From assembly GCF_003944705.1 (NCBI RefSeq), contig NZ_RWIS01000016.1, forward strand, positions 62,001-126,000: 64,000 nucleotides of DNA. The letters run 5' to 3'. The stretch comes from Hymenobacter metallilatus. Its GTDB lineage: Bacteria; Bacteroidota; Bacteroidia; Cytophagales; Hymenobacteraceae. Below are positions 26,658-35,399 of the stretch, piece by piece (position 1 is the stretch's first letter; each line of letters begins with the position of its first letter). Made by a program: the position numbers and the translations under genes. The notes beneath the pieces were generated by a model. The model saw nothing but the letters and a program-made list of their open reading frames with translations. It did no database searches and had not been told where the DNA came from.

Positions 26658-27641
26658 TTAGTAGTAGAAGCCATGGCCATGCCAGCCCCGCCGGACGTTC
26701 CATTCCAACGCCGGGGCGGGCAGGTGCACGAGGCTGGCCACGTTGAACACGCGCCGTAGCACCTGGGAGCGCGTGGGCACCCGGCGCAGGTCCACGTCCA
26801 CCGAGAGGTAATACTGGCGGTAGGCGCGCAGTCCGGCCGCCTGGTTGCGGGCCGGGTCGTTGTAGAGCAGCTGGTCGGCCCCGTAGCCGACTGCCGGCTG
26901 GAGCCAGCGCGGCCAGCGGCTGTCGGCCGGCAGCCACGCACCCACGTCGGCACACACCCAATAGGTCTGGCCGTTGTAGTCCTTGAGCAATCGCTCGGGC
27001 AGGTTACGGCCTAATACGTCGGGGCGCAGCGCGGCGTAGGGACTGCGGTGAAACGATACCTTGGGCATCAGCCGCACCTCGCCCCAGGCCAGCTGCTGGG
27101 TCAGCAGGCCCACCGACCCGGCCAGGTTGGCCGCCAGGTCGCCGGGCGAGGCGCCGTAGGCAGGAGAGCGGCCGTCCAGCAGCTCAATCGGGCTTTGCAG
27201 CAGGAATCCCACGAAGCCCCCGTACCACATAGCGCGGCGCTCGGTCACCCCGGCCCAGCTCAGCAGGTCAACCGCGGCGCGACTTTCATGAAACGCGGTC
27301 CAGAAGTGGCCGGCTTTGTCCAGCTGCTTCCATTCGGGCCAGTCGTTAAACCAATGCAGCGGAACCCGCTGCCCGGTGTACCAGCTTCGCCCCAGCAGGT
27401 ACAGCCCCGTGGGATAAACCACCGCCACGCTGCCGGCCAGCACCGGCAACCGAGCGGCGTGACGACTGGAGTCGGCCAGACTGGGGACGTACTCGTTCTT
27501 TAGTCGGGGCACTTGGGCGGCGGCGGGGGTGGGCCGCAGCAGGGCCACGCTTAGCCAGGCCACACTCAACAAAGGCCCACCTGCGGCCCGCCGCCACCCC
27601 GCCCCGCGGGGTAGGCGGCCAGTCAGGTTACAGCAGTACAT
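26658..27641 (-). CDS. DUF2279 (YfiM-like) exported protein
   Basis: Start at the ATG at 27641 overlaps the bestrophin stop (27628) by 14 nt and gives a long signal ending PTPAAAQ. The mature part has the DUF2279 signature: WKQLDKAGHFWTAFHESRA, WAGVTERRAMWYGGFVGFLL, then ELLDGRSPAYGASPGDLAAN and the family's SFHRSPYAALRPDVLG and YNGQTYW segments. The family is predicted to sit in the outer membrane or periplasm; function is not known. Coupled to the bestrophin gene. Confidence 0.82.
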   Translation of the reverse strand: MYCCNLTGRLPRGAGWRRAAGGPLLSVAWLSVALLRPTPAAAQVPRLKNEYVPSLADSSRHAARLPVLAGSVAVVYPTGLYLLGRSWYTGQRVPLHWFNDWPEWKQLDKAGHFWTAFHESRAAVDLLSWAGVTERRAMWYGGFVGFLLQSPIELLDGRSPAYGASPGDLAANLAGSVGLLTQQLAWGEVRLMPKVSFHRSPYAALRPDVLGRNLPERLLKDYNGQTYWVCADVGAWLPADSRWPRWLQPAVGYGADQLLYNDPARNQAAGLRAYRQYYLSVDVDLRRVPTRSQVLRRVFNVASLVHLPAPALEWNVRRGWHGHGFYY

Positions 27642-28569
27642 CCTCCACGGGCTGTACGGGCGCGGGCACTTCGGATTCGCCCAGCATCTGGCGCAGGTCA
27701 ATCTCGATGGTGCGGCAGAGCGCCGTCATGGGCACGTCGTTCATGCGGTTCTCAAACGGGTCCTCGCTGATGTGGCCAACCAGTTCCATGGTCACAAACA
27801 CCCAGGACACCAGCACCGAAAACGGAATTGTCATCCAGTACTGCCCGTGGCCCAGCTTCTCGAATTCGGCCAGCAAGCCCAGGGGCAATAGGGCAATAAA
27901 GAGCCAGACGAACACCAGGCTGGAAAAAGCATACTGCCGGGGAAACGGGGTGTTCTTGATGCGCTCACAGCCGCCCTGCAGGTTGGTGAGCTCCCGCAGG
28001 TCTTCGGTGAGGGTGCGATGCTGTAACTCGGTGTAGAGGCCGGCTGCTTGGCGCAAGTCATGGGTCTGCCGCAGCAGCAGCTGGGCGGGCGGGTTGGCCA
28101 CCGCCTGCAGGTGGGCAGACTCATCCGGGTCCAGGAAAGGGGCCACCTCCGCCTCCCAGCGCTCAGGCTGACGGCGCAGGTGCAGGCGCAGGGCATTGAC
28201 CCAGGCCAGGTGCCGGTAAATCAGCCGCTGCTGTGCGGCCACCTGCGCCGGCATCAGGACCGGCCCCAATGGGTCGGTATTGCCCAGCACCAGCATGGCC
28301 CAATTGCGGCTGCGGTTCACGATACCGCCCCACAACTGCCGGGCCTCGGAAAACCGATTGTAGGAGCTGCTGTTTTTGAAGCCCACGTAAAAGGAGACGG
28401 CCACGCCAAGGATGCTGACTAGCTGCCAGGGCACGTCCAGCCAGCGCACCTGCAGCGGCCCGTGCAATACGGCCAGCAGGGTATCGTAGCCAAGAAAAAT
28501 CAGCACGTCTTTCCAGGAATAGGCCCAGATAACCCGCCAGTGAATGTGTTTACGAATGTACATAAGCAT
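27628..28569 (-). CDS. Bestrophin family channel protein
   Basis: 313 residues, starting at 28569 (MLMYIRKH) or at the second ATG at 28563 (MYIRKHIHW, the usual family start). It shows the four-helix bestrophin pattern: HIHWRVIWAYSWKDVLIFLG, SFYVGFKNSSSYNRFSEA, FSSLVFVWLFIALLPLGLLA and SEDPFENRMNDVPM. These form pentameric chloride-like channels in the inner membrane. It is a full-length paralogue of the truncated gene at the window start, on the opposite strand, and overlaps DUF2279. Confidence 0.92.
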   Translation of the reverse strand: MLMYIRKHIHWRVIWAYSWKDVLIFLGYDTLLAVLHGPLQVRWLDVPWQLVSILGVAVSFYVGFKNSSSYNRFSEARQLWGGIVNRSRNWAMLVLGNTDPLGPVLMPAQVAAQQRLIYRHLAWVNALRLHLRRQPERWEAEVAPFLDPDESAHLQAVANPPAQLLLRQTHDLRQAAGLYTELQHRTLTEDLRELTNLQGGCERIKNTPFPRQYAFSSLVFVWLFIALLPLGLLAEFEKLGHGQYWMTIPFSVLVSWVFVTMELVGHISEDPFENRMNDVPMTALCRTIEIDLRQMLGESEVPAPVQPVEDVLL

Positions 28570-29110
28570 GTAAAGAGGAGATGATCAAAGGAGCAATTGC
28601 TGTTTCAGAAGTTGCTGTTTCAGCAGGTGTGTGATGCTGCGGATAGCCCGAGCAAAAAGAGGTAGTCACTCTGCTGCTGGATCGTCGCGCTGGATAAGCC
28701 CCGCACTACTCGCGGGCGCAACAACCGTTAACAGGTCCGGCGAACTAGGGTTGTACGCGTCGAGCCTCATGGCGCTCCACAGCGTATCAGGCGTAAACTG
28801 CGATTCACGACGCACAACGCAGAGCCAAAAAGACACTTGATTCAGCACAAACGCCTACGAGGACAGCACGCGGGCGTCCGCCGTCCTGGCACCCGTAAGG
28901 ACTAGACGTGCGGCGGCGAACCAAAAAATAAGCGGCGGGTGCAGTCAGTGGGTAGAAGATAGCATCTGCGGCTGACTTGCGTGTGGCGGGACTTGGTGCT
29001 TTGCAGTGGGCCATGGCTCGCTTACCCCTTGCCTAAACGCCGTAGCCAAGCCGAGAAGCAAGTTCCCCGGCCAGCAGGAAGTCGAGTTTTGGGCCATGGC
29101 CGCAGACGGG
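28570..29110. other. Intergenic region, no gene seen
   Basis: About 540 nt between the epimerase stop and the bestrophin start. Only short frames without plausible starts; no hairpin or repeat stood out. It must hold the bestrophin promoter. Confidence 0.45.
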
Positions 29111-30088
29111 TTACGCATAGTAACCATCACGGCTAGCCTGTAACCACTCAACAAACTGTCCCAGTCCGTCCATCAGGGTCGTGCGTGGAGAGTAGGCAAG
29201 CAGGCGGTGCGCTTTCCCGATGTCCGCATACGTCAGGTTAACGTCGCCAGCCTGAGTGGGCCGGAAGTCGAGACGGGCCGTTGTGCCGGTAGCGCGTTCC
29301 AGAGCCGCCACCAAGTCGAGCAGGGCTATGGGGCGGCTGTTGCCCAGGTTCACCGTATCGTAGGCGTCAGGTGTGGCGCGCAAGTATGCCAAGCCCCGCA
29401 CAATGCCGTCCACGGTGTCGGTCACGAACGTGTAGTCGCGAGCTGTGCGGCCGTCGCCGTAGATGGGTAGGGGTTGGCCGGCTTGCAGCCGCCGCGCAAA
29501 TTTATGAATGGCCAGATCGGGCCGTTGTCGGGGCCCGTACACCGTGAAGAAGCGGGCGTTAAGCACCGCTAGGCCGTAAAGGTGATGGTAGGTGTAGGTC
29601 AGCGCCTCGCCGGCCAATTTAGTGGCAGCGTAGGGCGAGATGCCGCGTGCTAGCAGTGGCTCGTCTTCCCGGAAAGGACGTTGCGGCGTATTGCCATACA
29701 CCGAGGAAGACGAAGCGAACAGTAAGCTGGGGACAGCTCGCTGGCGCATCCATTCCAATAGATGCGTGGTGCCGAGCACGTTGTTCTCGACGTAGTCAGC
29801 CGGCGCACGCACCGACGGGCCCACACCTGCTTTGGCCGCCAAGTGCACCACGGCCTCGTAGGGGGCTGCTGGCAAGGCTGTCAGCGCCGCGCTGTGGCGC
29901 AGGTCCAGTTCGAAGAATTGAAACTTCGGGTGAGCCCGTAGTATGGCCAAGTTGGCTTCTTTGGCAGCGCGGGCGTAGAAGTCGTCAAAGTTGTCGAGCC
30001 CGACTACGGCTTGCCCTTCGGCTAGCAGCCGCTCAGTCAGGTGCGAGCCAATAAAGCCGGCGCAGCCGGTAACTAACACAATGGACAT
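29111..30088 (-). CDS. NAD-dependent nucleotide-sugar epimerase (UDP-glucuronate/UDP-glucose 4-epimerase type)
   Basis: 325 residues from 30088 (MSIVLVTGCAGFIGSHLTER). Extended SDR features: GCAGFIG nucleotide loop, D in VVGLDNFDDFY, SSSSVYG and the YAATK catalytic Tyr-Lys, then RFFTVYGPRQRPDLAIH, which is the hallmark of 4-epimerases of the UDP-glucuronate (GAE) group. It would make UDP-galacturonate or a related sugar for surface polysaccharide. It is alone on the minus strand, about 55 nt after the DUF1345 gene. Confidence 0.88.
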   Translation of the reverse strand: MSIVLVTGCAGFIGSHLTERLLAEGQAVVGLDNFDDFYARAAKEANLAILRAHPKFQFFELDLRHSAALTALPAAPYEAVVHLAAKAGVGPSVRAPADYVENNVLGTTHLLEWMRQRAVPSLLFASSSSVYGNTPQRPFREDEPLLARGISPYAATKLAGEALTYTYHHLYGLAVLNARFFTVYGPRQRPDLAIHKFARRLQAGQPLPIYGDGRTARDYTFVTDTVDGIVRGLAYLRATPDAYDTVNLGNSRPIALLDLVAALERATGTTARLDFRPTQAGDVNLTYADIGKAHRLLAYSPRTTLMDGLGQFVEWLQASRDGYYA

Positions 30089-30142
30089 AGGCAAATGGGT
30101 GTCAAGCGAAGAGCATCAGGGTAAGAACGAAGTAAACTTTTC

Positions 30143-30844
30143 TCACAGCAGCCCGGCTAGCAGGTTAATGGCCAGCGCCACGATGCTGGTATTAAAGGCA
30201 AAGGCCAATAGGCCGTGCAGCATCACCAGCCGCCGCAGGCGGGCCGAGGATACGGCCACGTCGGCGGTCTGAGCGGTCATACCCACGATGCAGGCGAAGT
30301 AGGCAAAGTCCCAGTACGAGGTGGGCGGCTCCCCGGGAAACTCCAGTCCCCCCAGCGTATCCGGCGGGTCGGTGGCCGGATTTTCGCTGAAGTAGGCGTG
30401 GGCGTAGCGCAGGGCAAACACGGTGTGCACCAGCAGCCAGGCCCCGACCACTGCCCCGGCGGACAACCCCACATGGTAGCTCACTTCGGGCCCGCGCATG
30501 GAAGCCAGCCCCGAAAGCAGCACCACCACGGCCAGCAGCGCGGCACTGCTGCTGGCCAGCACGGCCACAAAGGTCCAGTTCCGGCCGGGGTCCTGCCGGG
30601 TGGCGACGCGCCGGATATGACCCGCGTCGGCCCGGTACATGGCAGCCCACAACAAACTCAGAATCCCCGCGCAAAACACGTCCCAGGCGGCTACCAGGCG
30701 GGTGGCCGCCTGCAAGGAAAGTGGCAGCAGCAGCAGCCAGCTCAGGCCACCCAGGCCGGCGGCCAGCAGCAGGCGCTGCCGGGCCGAGAGGTGGCGCAGA
30801 TGCGCCAGTAGGTGCCGGGGGCGAAGGAATCGGATAGGGCACAT
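30143..30844 (-). CDS. DUF1345 membrane protein
   Basis: Start at the ATG at 30844 (MCPIRFLRPRHLLAHL). Five to six membrane helices, with the DUF1345 features ACRYADAGH-like MYRADAGHIRRVA, FALRYAHAYFSE and the C-terminal FAYFACIVGMTAQTADVAV. About 233 residues, normal for the family. Function unknown. It follows the DUF305-type lipoprotein gene by 44 nt on the same strand. Confidence 0.85.
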   Translation of the reverse strand: MCPIRFLRPRHLLAHLRHLSARQRLLLAAGLGGLSWLLLLPLSLQAATRLVAAWDVFCAGILSLLWAAMYRADAGHIRRVATRQDPGRNWTFVAVLASSSAALLAVVVLLSGLASMRGPEVSYHVGLSAGAVVGAWLLVHTVFALRYAHAYFSENPATDPPDTLGGLEFPGEPPTSYWDFAYFACIVGMTAQTADVAVSSARLRRLVMLHGLLAFAFNTSIVALAINLLAGLL

Positions 30845-30888
30845 AACCGGAGGGAGTAGAAGCGGGGTAGCGGGAAAGCAGGACGGGG

Positions 30889-31548
30889 TCACCGGGAGGT
30901 CCCGACCGGGCGGAGCAGGCGAGCTATCTCCCGCAGGCGCGGGTCCTGACCGTAGCGCAGCTCCAGTTGCCCCAGCCGGGCCGCGCTGGCGGCGTAGATT
31001 TGCCAGGCGGCGGCCAGATCCCCTGCCGGGTCCGGGGAGGCCGGGAGCGCGGCGCGGCGAGTGCGTAGATCGCGGCGCATAGTGGCCGTCGCCCGGGCAA
31101 ACGGCGTGGTCGGGTCCAGGCGGTGGTTGGCATGCAGACGGTGCTGGCGGGACGTGAGGGCTTCCAACTCGGGCAACAGCCGCTCCTGGCCGGGGCGCAC
31201 CCGCCGGGCCAGAGCCCGCAGGGAATCGGATGTGCTCCGCTCTGCCGTCAGGTTGGCCAGATCCAGGCCGGCGTGGGTGTACTCCAGCGCCAGGTGGGCG
31301 AAGTCATGGTCGGCCCGGCCGTTCAGCGAGAGGCCGTCCAGGCTCTCCTGCAACCGCTGCAGAATGCCGGTGGCGGTGGCGTGCTCCACGGGTGCGTCTA
31401 CGTGGCCCGAATCGGCCGGGGCCGCGGCCGGACGCGCGGGTTCCGCGTGCTGCTCGTTGCGGGGGTGACCGCAAAAACCCAGCAGCAGGGCCCCGGCCCC
31501 CAGCAACAGGATGCGTACCCGGCGCAGAGGTGCTAAGAAAGCAGGCAT
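30889..31548 (-). CDS. DUF305-like lipoprotein A
   Basis: 219 residues with a signal and lipobox-like LLLGFC near residue 26. The core has the DUF305 (ferritin-like four-helix) pattern ADHDFAHLALEYTHAGLDLA, where His/Asp/His residues would bind metal, and a second helix pair with RQHRLHANHRLD. A paralogue is at 33546-34214. Members occur near copper and other metal genes. Here it follows the GH1 gene by 12 nt. Confidence 0.7.
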   Translation of the reverse strand: MPAFLAPLRRVRILLLGAGALLLGFCGHPRNEQHAEPARPAAAPADSGHVDAPVEHATATGILQRLQESLDGLSLNGRADHDFAHLALEYTHAGLDLANLTAERSTSDSLRALARRVRPGQERLLPELEALTSRQHRLHANHRLDPTTPFARATATMRRDLRTRRAALPASPDPAGDLAAAWQIYAASAARLGQLELRYGQDPRLREIARLLRPVGTSR

Positions 31549-31560
31549 GGCAAGAGGGGG

Positions 31561-32760
31561 CTAATAGTTGATGTGCACGCCGTAGCTCTCGTCCCGGAGC
31601 ACGTCTTTCCACTGGGCAATCAGGCGCTGGTAGGCCCGGCCCACGGGCCGCATATTGCGGCCCAGGTCGTAGAGGCCCAGCGGGTTGACGCGCCCGTTGT
31701 TTTCGCGCAGGGCCGTGTCCCAGTCCACCTGGTCGAGCAGCGAATACCAAGTAAAGCCCACCAGAGGAATGCCGTCCTGCTTGAGGCGGTAGGCGTTGGC
31801 CCACTGCCGCCACAGCCAGTTCACGGCGTCGGGTTCCCAGAGGTTGGTTTCGGTGTGCATCAAGGGCATGCGGTAGCGGTCAAAGTACTGCTTGGCAATG
31901 ACGTAGTAGCCGAACACGTCGCCGGCCGGGTAGGTGCTGCCGTCTTCGCGCACCATGCGCTCGTTGGTGCGGTAGTAGTCCGTGCCCATGATGCACTTGG
32001 CCTTAATGTTATGGTCGTCAAACCAGTGGTACTCGGCATCGGTCATGCCGTTTTTGAGCAGGAACTCGTACATGGCCACGCTCACGGGGTAGCCGTAGGT
32101 TAAATCCAGGCTCAGGAAGCGCTTTTGGTTGAGGAAGTTGGCCAGGGGCCGGGCGGCCGGCGTTTCGGGGTGGAAGTACTCGGCCGACTCGCTTTGAATA
32201 AAAGTAGCCCCCGGCTGCACGGCCAGGATGGCCTGCATGGCCAATACATTAGCCCGGCACACGTGCTTGAGGGCCGTGACGAAGGCCTGGTCGCTGGCCA
32301 GGCACTCGTTCCACCAGCCGTACTGGGCCGAGAACATGGTGGTGACGAAGATTTCGTTGATGGGTGTGTAGAACTGCAGGTCGGGGAACCGGGCGGCAAA
32401 GGCCCCGGCGTAGGCGGCGAAGTGCTCGGGGAAGGCCGGATTCTGGAAGTTGCCCAGCCAGTCGGGCAGCCCGAAATGCAGCAGGTCCACCAGGGGCGTG
32501 ATGCCCAGCTCGCGCAGGGCCCCGAAGGTCTCGTCGGTGAAGGCCCAGTCAAACTGACCCGGCCCGGTGTGCACCCGGTAGTAGGGCGGGCCGTAGCGCA
32601 AGAACTCGATGCCCATCTCCTTAACCAAGGCAAAGTCCTCGCGCCAGCGCTCGTAATGGCCGGTTTTTTCCAGCTCATCTACCCGGTGCATCGTGCCGTC
32701 CGGCAGCCGGATGGTGGGGTAGCTGTTTTCGATGCCGGTGGCAAACATGAAGGCACTCAT
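31561..32760 (-). CDS. Family 1-type glycoside hydrolase
   Basis: 399 residues, no signal peptide, so cytoplasmic. A TIM-barrel beta-glycosidase: RWREDFALVKEMGIEFLRYG, acid/base Glu in FYTPINEIFVT and nucleophile Glu in MPLMHTETNLW, as in GH1/clan GH-A. Related Bacteroidota genes are named family 1 glycosylhydrolase and sit next to an SDR, as here. Substrate cannot be told from the sequence. The SDR gene lies 52 nt upstream on the same strand. Confidence 0.85.
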   Translation of the reverse strand: MSAFMFATGIENSYPTIRLPDGTMHRVDELEKTGHYERWREDFALVKEMGIEFLRYGPPYYRVHTGPGQFDWAFTDETFGALRELGITPLVDLLHFGLPDWLGNFQNPAFPEHFAAYAGAFAARFPDLQFYTPINEIFVTTMFSAQYGWWNECLASDQAFVTALKHVCRANVLAMQAILAVQPGATFIQSESAEYFHPETPAARPLANFLNQKRFLSLDLTYGYPVSVAMYEFLLKNGMTDAEYHWFDDHNIKAKCIMGTDYYRTNERMVREDGSTYPAGDVFGYYVIAKQYFDRYRMPLMHTETNLWEPDAVNWLWRQWANAYRLKQDGIPLVGFTWYSLLDQVDWDTALRENNGRVNPLGLYDLGRNMRPVGRAYQRLIAQWKDVLRDESYGVHINY

Positions 32761-32812
32761 GGGCTAGGCGTTAAGGTGAAATGGAAATGAAAAGGTGAGT
32801 GCGGCAAAGCGG

Positions 32813-33541
32813 TTACAGAATGCTGAGCCGGCCGCCGTCCACGACCAGGGTGGTGCCGTTGATGTAGTGGGCCTCAGCCGAGGCCAGGTAGCAGATGGCG
32901 CCGGCAATGTCTTCGGGGTGGCCTACCTCCCCCTCAATCTTCTCCTTGCCGCTTTTCACGTTGGGGTTATTCCAGAGCATGGGTGTGTCCACGGCCCCCG
33001 GGGCCACGCAGTTCGTGCGCACGTGAGCGGCTGGGTACTCCTGGCTCATGCCTCGCGTGAAAGCCTCCAGGGCCCCTTTGCTGGCCGCGTAGGGAATCAC
33101 GTTGGCCGTGGTTTCCTGCGCGTGCACCGAGCTGATGTTGACGATGGCCCCGCCCCGCATGTGGGGCAGGCAGAGTTTGCTGAGGTGAAACACGGCCCGC
33201 AGGTTCACGGCCATGACCAGGTCCCACTCATCAACACTCAATTCTGAAATCGGCTTGAAAGTCATCATGGCCGCGTTGTTGACCAGCACGTCCACCCGGC
33301 CGTAGGTGGCTGCTACGGTGCTCATGGCCGCTTCTATCTCGGCTGCTAGGCCCAAATCCACCCGGATAGCCCGGGCCTGACCGCCGCCTTTTGTAATCAG
33401 GGCCGTGGTGTCCTGGGCCGTGGTTTCATCGCGGTCCAGGACCACGACGGTTCCGCCTTCGGCCGCCAACTGCAGGCAGGCCGCCCGGCCGATGCCGGAG
33501 CCGCCCCCGGTGACGAGGCATATTTTATCGGTAAAGCGCAT
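32813..33541 (-). CDS. SDR family oxidoreductase
   Basis: 242 residues from 33541. Classical SDR features: TGGGSGIGRAACLQLA nucleotide loop, LDRD after the second strand (choice of NAD over NADP), NNAA, ISS and the YAASK catalytic pair, then CVAPGAVDTPM. Ends INGTTLVVDGG. It would oxidise or reduce a sugar or alcohol and pairs with the GH1-type glycosidase. Four nucleotides separate it from the upstream DUF305-like gene, so the three are one transcription unit. Confidence 0.9.
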   Translation of the reverse strand: MRFTDKICLVTGGGSGIGRAACLQLAAEGGTVVVLDRDETTAQDTTALITKGGGQARAIRVDLGLAAEIEAAMSTVAATYGRVDVLVNNAAMMTFKPISELSVDEWDLVMAVNLRAVFHLSKLCLPHMRGGAIVNISSVHAQETTANVIPYAASKGALEAFTRGMSQEYPAAHVRTNCVAPGAVDTPMLWNNPNVKSGKEKIEGEVGHPEDIAGAICYLASAEAHYINGTTLVVDGGRLSIL

Positions 33542-33545
33542 CAGG

Positions 33546-34214
33546 TTAGCGTTTAGTGGGGTTGGGGTGAGTGGACATCCAGGCCTGCACCTGCCGCAGG
33601 TGGTGGAGCTGGTCGTGGTGAAAGCGGTGGGCCAGGGCAATCAGGGGCGGGTCGCTGCCGTGAGCGATGCCCTCCTGTACCAGCAGCAGGCCGGTGCGTA
33701 AATGAGCGGAGAGAGCGGCGGCAAAATCGGCGTCGGGGTCGCCCGTCGGCGGGCTGGCGTACCGGGTCACCGAATCGTAGGCAGCCTGCACGCCGTGGAA
33801 AAATTCCTGGTAGAGGAGAGTAGATTCTTCGGAGGCCGTATCGTGCGTACGCGCCAAAAGCCGGCCCAACGTCTGGCTTTCCTGTTGCCACTCCCGGCGT
33901 AGCGTATCGGCCAGCGCCCGCAACTCTAGGTCCCGCCCGGTGGTTAATTCTACGGCGGCCAGCTCTTGGGTCCCACGGTAGTGCTCCAGCAGCAGTGAGG
34001 CCACGTCGTGGTCGATGTTGCCCGAGCGGGCCACCGTGCGCAGGCGCTGCTGCGCCCGGGTGGCTACGGCCGGGGCAGAGTTTGCTTCTGCTTGGGCCGG
34101 GGCAAGTTGGCGCTGGGGTGTCTCAGCCACGTGCGCTGGTGTTTCGCGCGGCGCCTCCCGGCACGCGCCCAGCAGCAGCAACGTGAGCACACCTACAAGG
34201 AAACGAGATATCAT
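33546..34214 (-). CDS. DUF305-like lipoprotein B
   Basis: 222 residues; lipoprotein signal MISRFLVGVLTLLLLGAC with lipobox Cys at 18. The body has DUF305-like helices (NIDHDVASLLLEHYRGTQELA and ALAHRFHHDQLHHLRQVQAW), with two His-rich faces. It is the paralogue of the gene at 30889, placed on the other side of the GH1-SDR pair, a symmetrical arrangement. Metal or oxidative-stress role is inferred from the family. Confidence 0.7.
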   Translation of the reverse strand: MISRFLVGVLTLLLLGACREAPRETPAHVAETPQRQLAPAQAEANSAPAVATRAQQRLRTVARSGNIDHDVASLLLEHYRGTQELAAVELTTGRDLELRALADTLRREWQQESQTLGRLLARTHDTASEESTLLYQEFFHGVQAAYDSVTRYASPPTGDPDADFAAALSAHLRTGLLLVQEGIAHGSDPPLIALAHRFHHDQLHHLRQVQAWMSTHPNPTKR

Positions 34215-34292
34215 GCAGCGAGCGAATTAGCATATCCCCGTCAGGGCATAAGCCAAGTGGAGACAAAACGTGAAAAAAGCGGGAGCTAAGGG

Positions 34293-34559
34293 CTACACAG
34301 TCGTGCGCACGATGTTGCTATGCCCCTCGTATACATCCTGCTGATCGAAGTGCTGTACGTGGTATTCCAAGGTGGTGCCAGCCGGAAAGGCTTCCGTGTC
34401 CACATAGGGCGAGCGGGCGTTGGTGGCGATTTGCTCCCAGCCGTCCCCTTCGCTGAGCAAGCGGCGGTACACGTGCGCTTTCTCCAGCATCTGCTTGGAA
34501 AAAGCAATGTGCCGCCCGCCGGCTGGGGTCAGGGTGAGTTCAATCTTAATGGTGTGCAT
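34293..34559 (-). CDS. Small conserved-type protein, unknown function
   Basis: 88 residues starting MHTIKIELTLTPAGG, with a hydrophilic, beta-rich sequence (TEAFPAGTTLEYHVQHF) like a single fibronectin-III-type strand set. No signal peptide. Clean start and stop and good codon usage support it as real. It sits alone between the OMP gene and the DUF305-like gene. Confidence 0.7.
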   Translation of the reverse strand: MHTIKIELTLTPAGGRHIAFSKQMLEKAHVYRRLLSEGDGWEQIATNARSPYVDTEAFPAGTTLEYHVQHFDQQDVYEGHSNIVRTTV

Positions 34560-34622
34560 GAGCGGGAAGCCTGTTGGAATAGAAGGAGTGGAAATAGCAG
34601 TCAGCGTGAAAAAAGTCTGCGG

Positions 34623-35354
34623 CTAGTGGACCTGGCGGGGCGCGTCGGGCAGGCTCAGACCTGCACTCAGCAAGTAGTGTGAAAACTGACCGGGGCCGCC
34701 GAACGGCACGTCGCCCTGCCAGGCGCGGTATTGGCCCCGCAGGGTTAGCCACGGCGCATCAGCCTTCCGGGGTTTGTAGGTAGCCGTCAGCCCGATTTCG
34801 GAAACCGGATTCCAGGTAGTGTCGAGGAGCTTGGAGCGGGTGGCACTCTGGCAGCCGCACCGGCCTTGTCCCCGCACTATTACCTGCTGATCCTTGTCGC
34901 GTAGGTTTAGCCAGCCGATACCGACACCGGCCAAGGCACCCACGCGCCAGCGGGGCCGGTCCACTAGCAGCAGCGCGTTACGCCACGTCAGGCTGAAAAT
35001 TTGCGCCTGTGGCCGACCCGTGCCTTCGTAGCCGCCCGAGGCCAAGGCCGGGATGCGTGCCGGCCTTGTGAACGTGCCCCGCAGGCCGGTGCTCCAGCGC
35101 GGAGACAGGAAGTAGCTTCCTTCCAGGTCGCCGCCAACGTAGCTAGTGCCGCTACGGTCCCGCAACCCCAGTACCCCCCCAAAGGCCCCTACCCGCCCCG
35201 GTTCAAACGGCTTTTTAACTACACCCGAATCTTGACGGGCCGCCGCCCGACGATGGTAATTCGCGTAGCCGATGTGGCTGCGGCATTGAGCATTGGCGGG
35301 CGCAATGCCCAGCCTGACGATGCCGGCGAGCAAAAGCAAAAAAAGAGTTTTCAT
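34623..35354 (-). CDS. Outer-membrane beta-barrel protein
   Basis: Start at 35354 chosen for the signal peptide MKTLFLLLLAGIVRLGIAPA. The mature 220 residues alternate hydrophobic and polar residues in strands (VGAFGGVLGLRDRS, YFLSPRWSTGLRGTF, WRVGALAGVGIGWLNL) as in 8-10 stranded barrels. Ends DAPRQVH rather than an aromatic residue, so the last strand may be atypical. It lies directly after the ZIP gene in the metal block (about 45 nt). Confidence 0.75.
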   Translation of the reverse strand: MKTLFLLLLAGIVRLGIAPANAQCRSHIGYANYHRRAAARQDSGVVKKPFEPGRVGAFGGVLGLRDRSGTSYVGGDLEGSYFLSPRWSTGLRGTFTRPARIPALASGGYEGTGRPQAQIFSLTWRNALLLVDRPRWRVGALAGVGIGWLNLRDKDQQVIVRGQGRCGCQSATRSKLLDTTWNPVSEIGLTATYKPRKADAPWLTLRGQYRAWQGDVPFGGPGQFSHYLLSAGLSLPDAPRQVH

Positions 35355-35399
35355 GGCTTCGCAAAGGCTGATAACTGACGTGTAAGCTCTCCTCATGCA

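Noticed and set aside
26556..26961. Upstream extension of the small lipoprotein frame
   Set aside because: It overlaps DUF2279 and lacks a signal; the lipoprotein signal begins at 26556.
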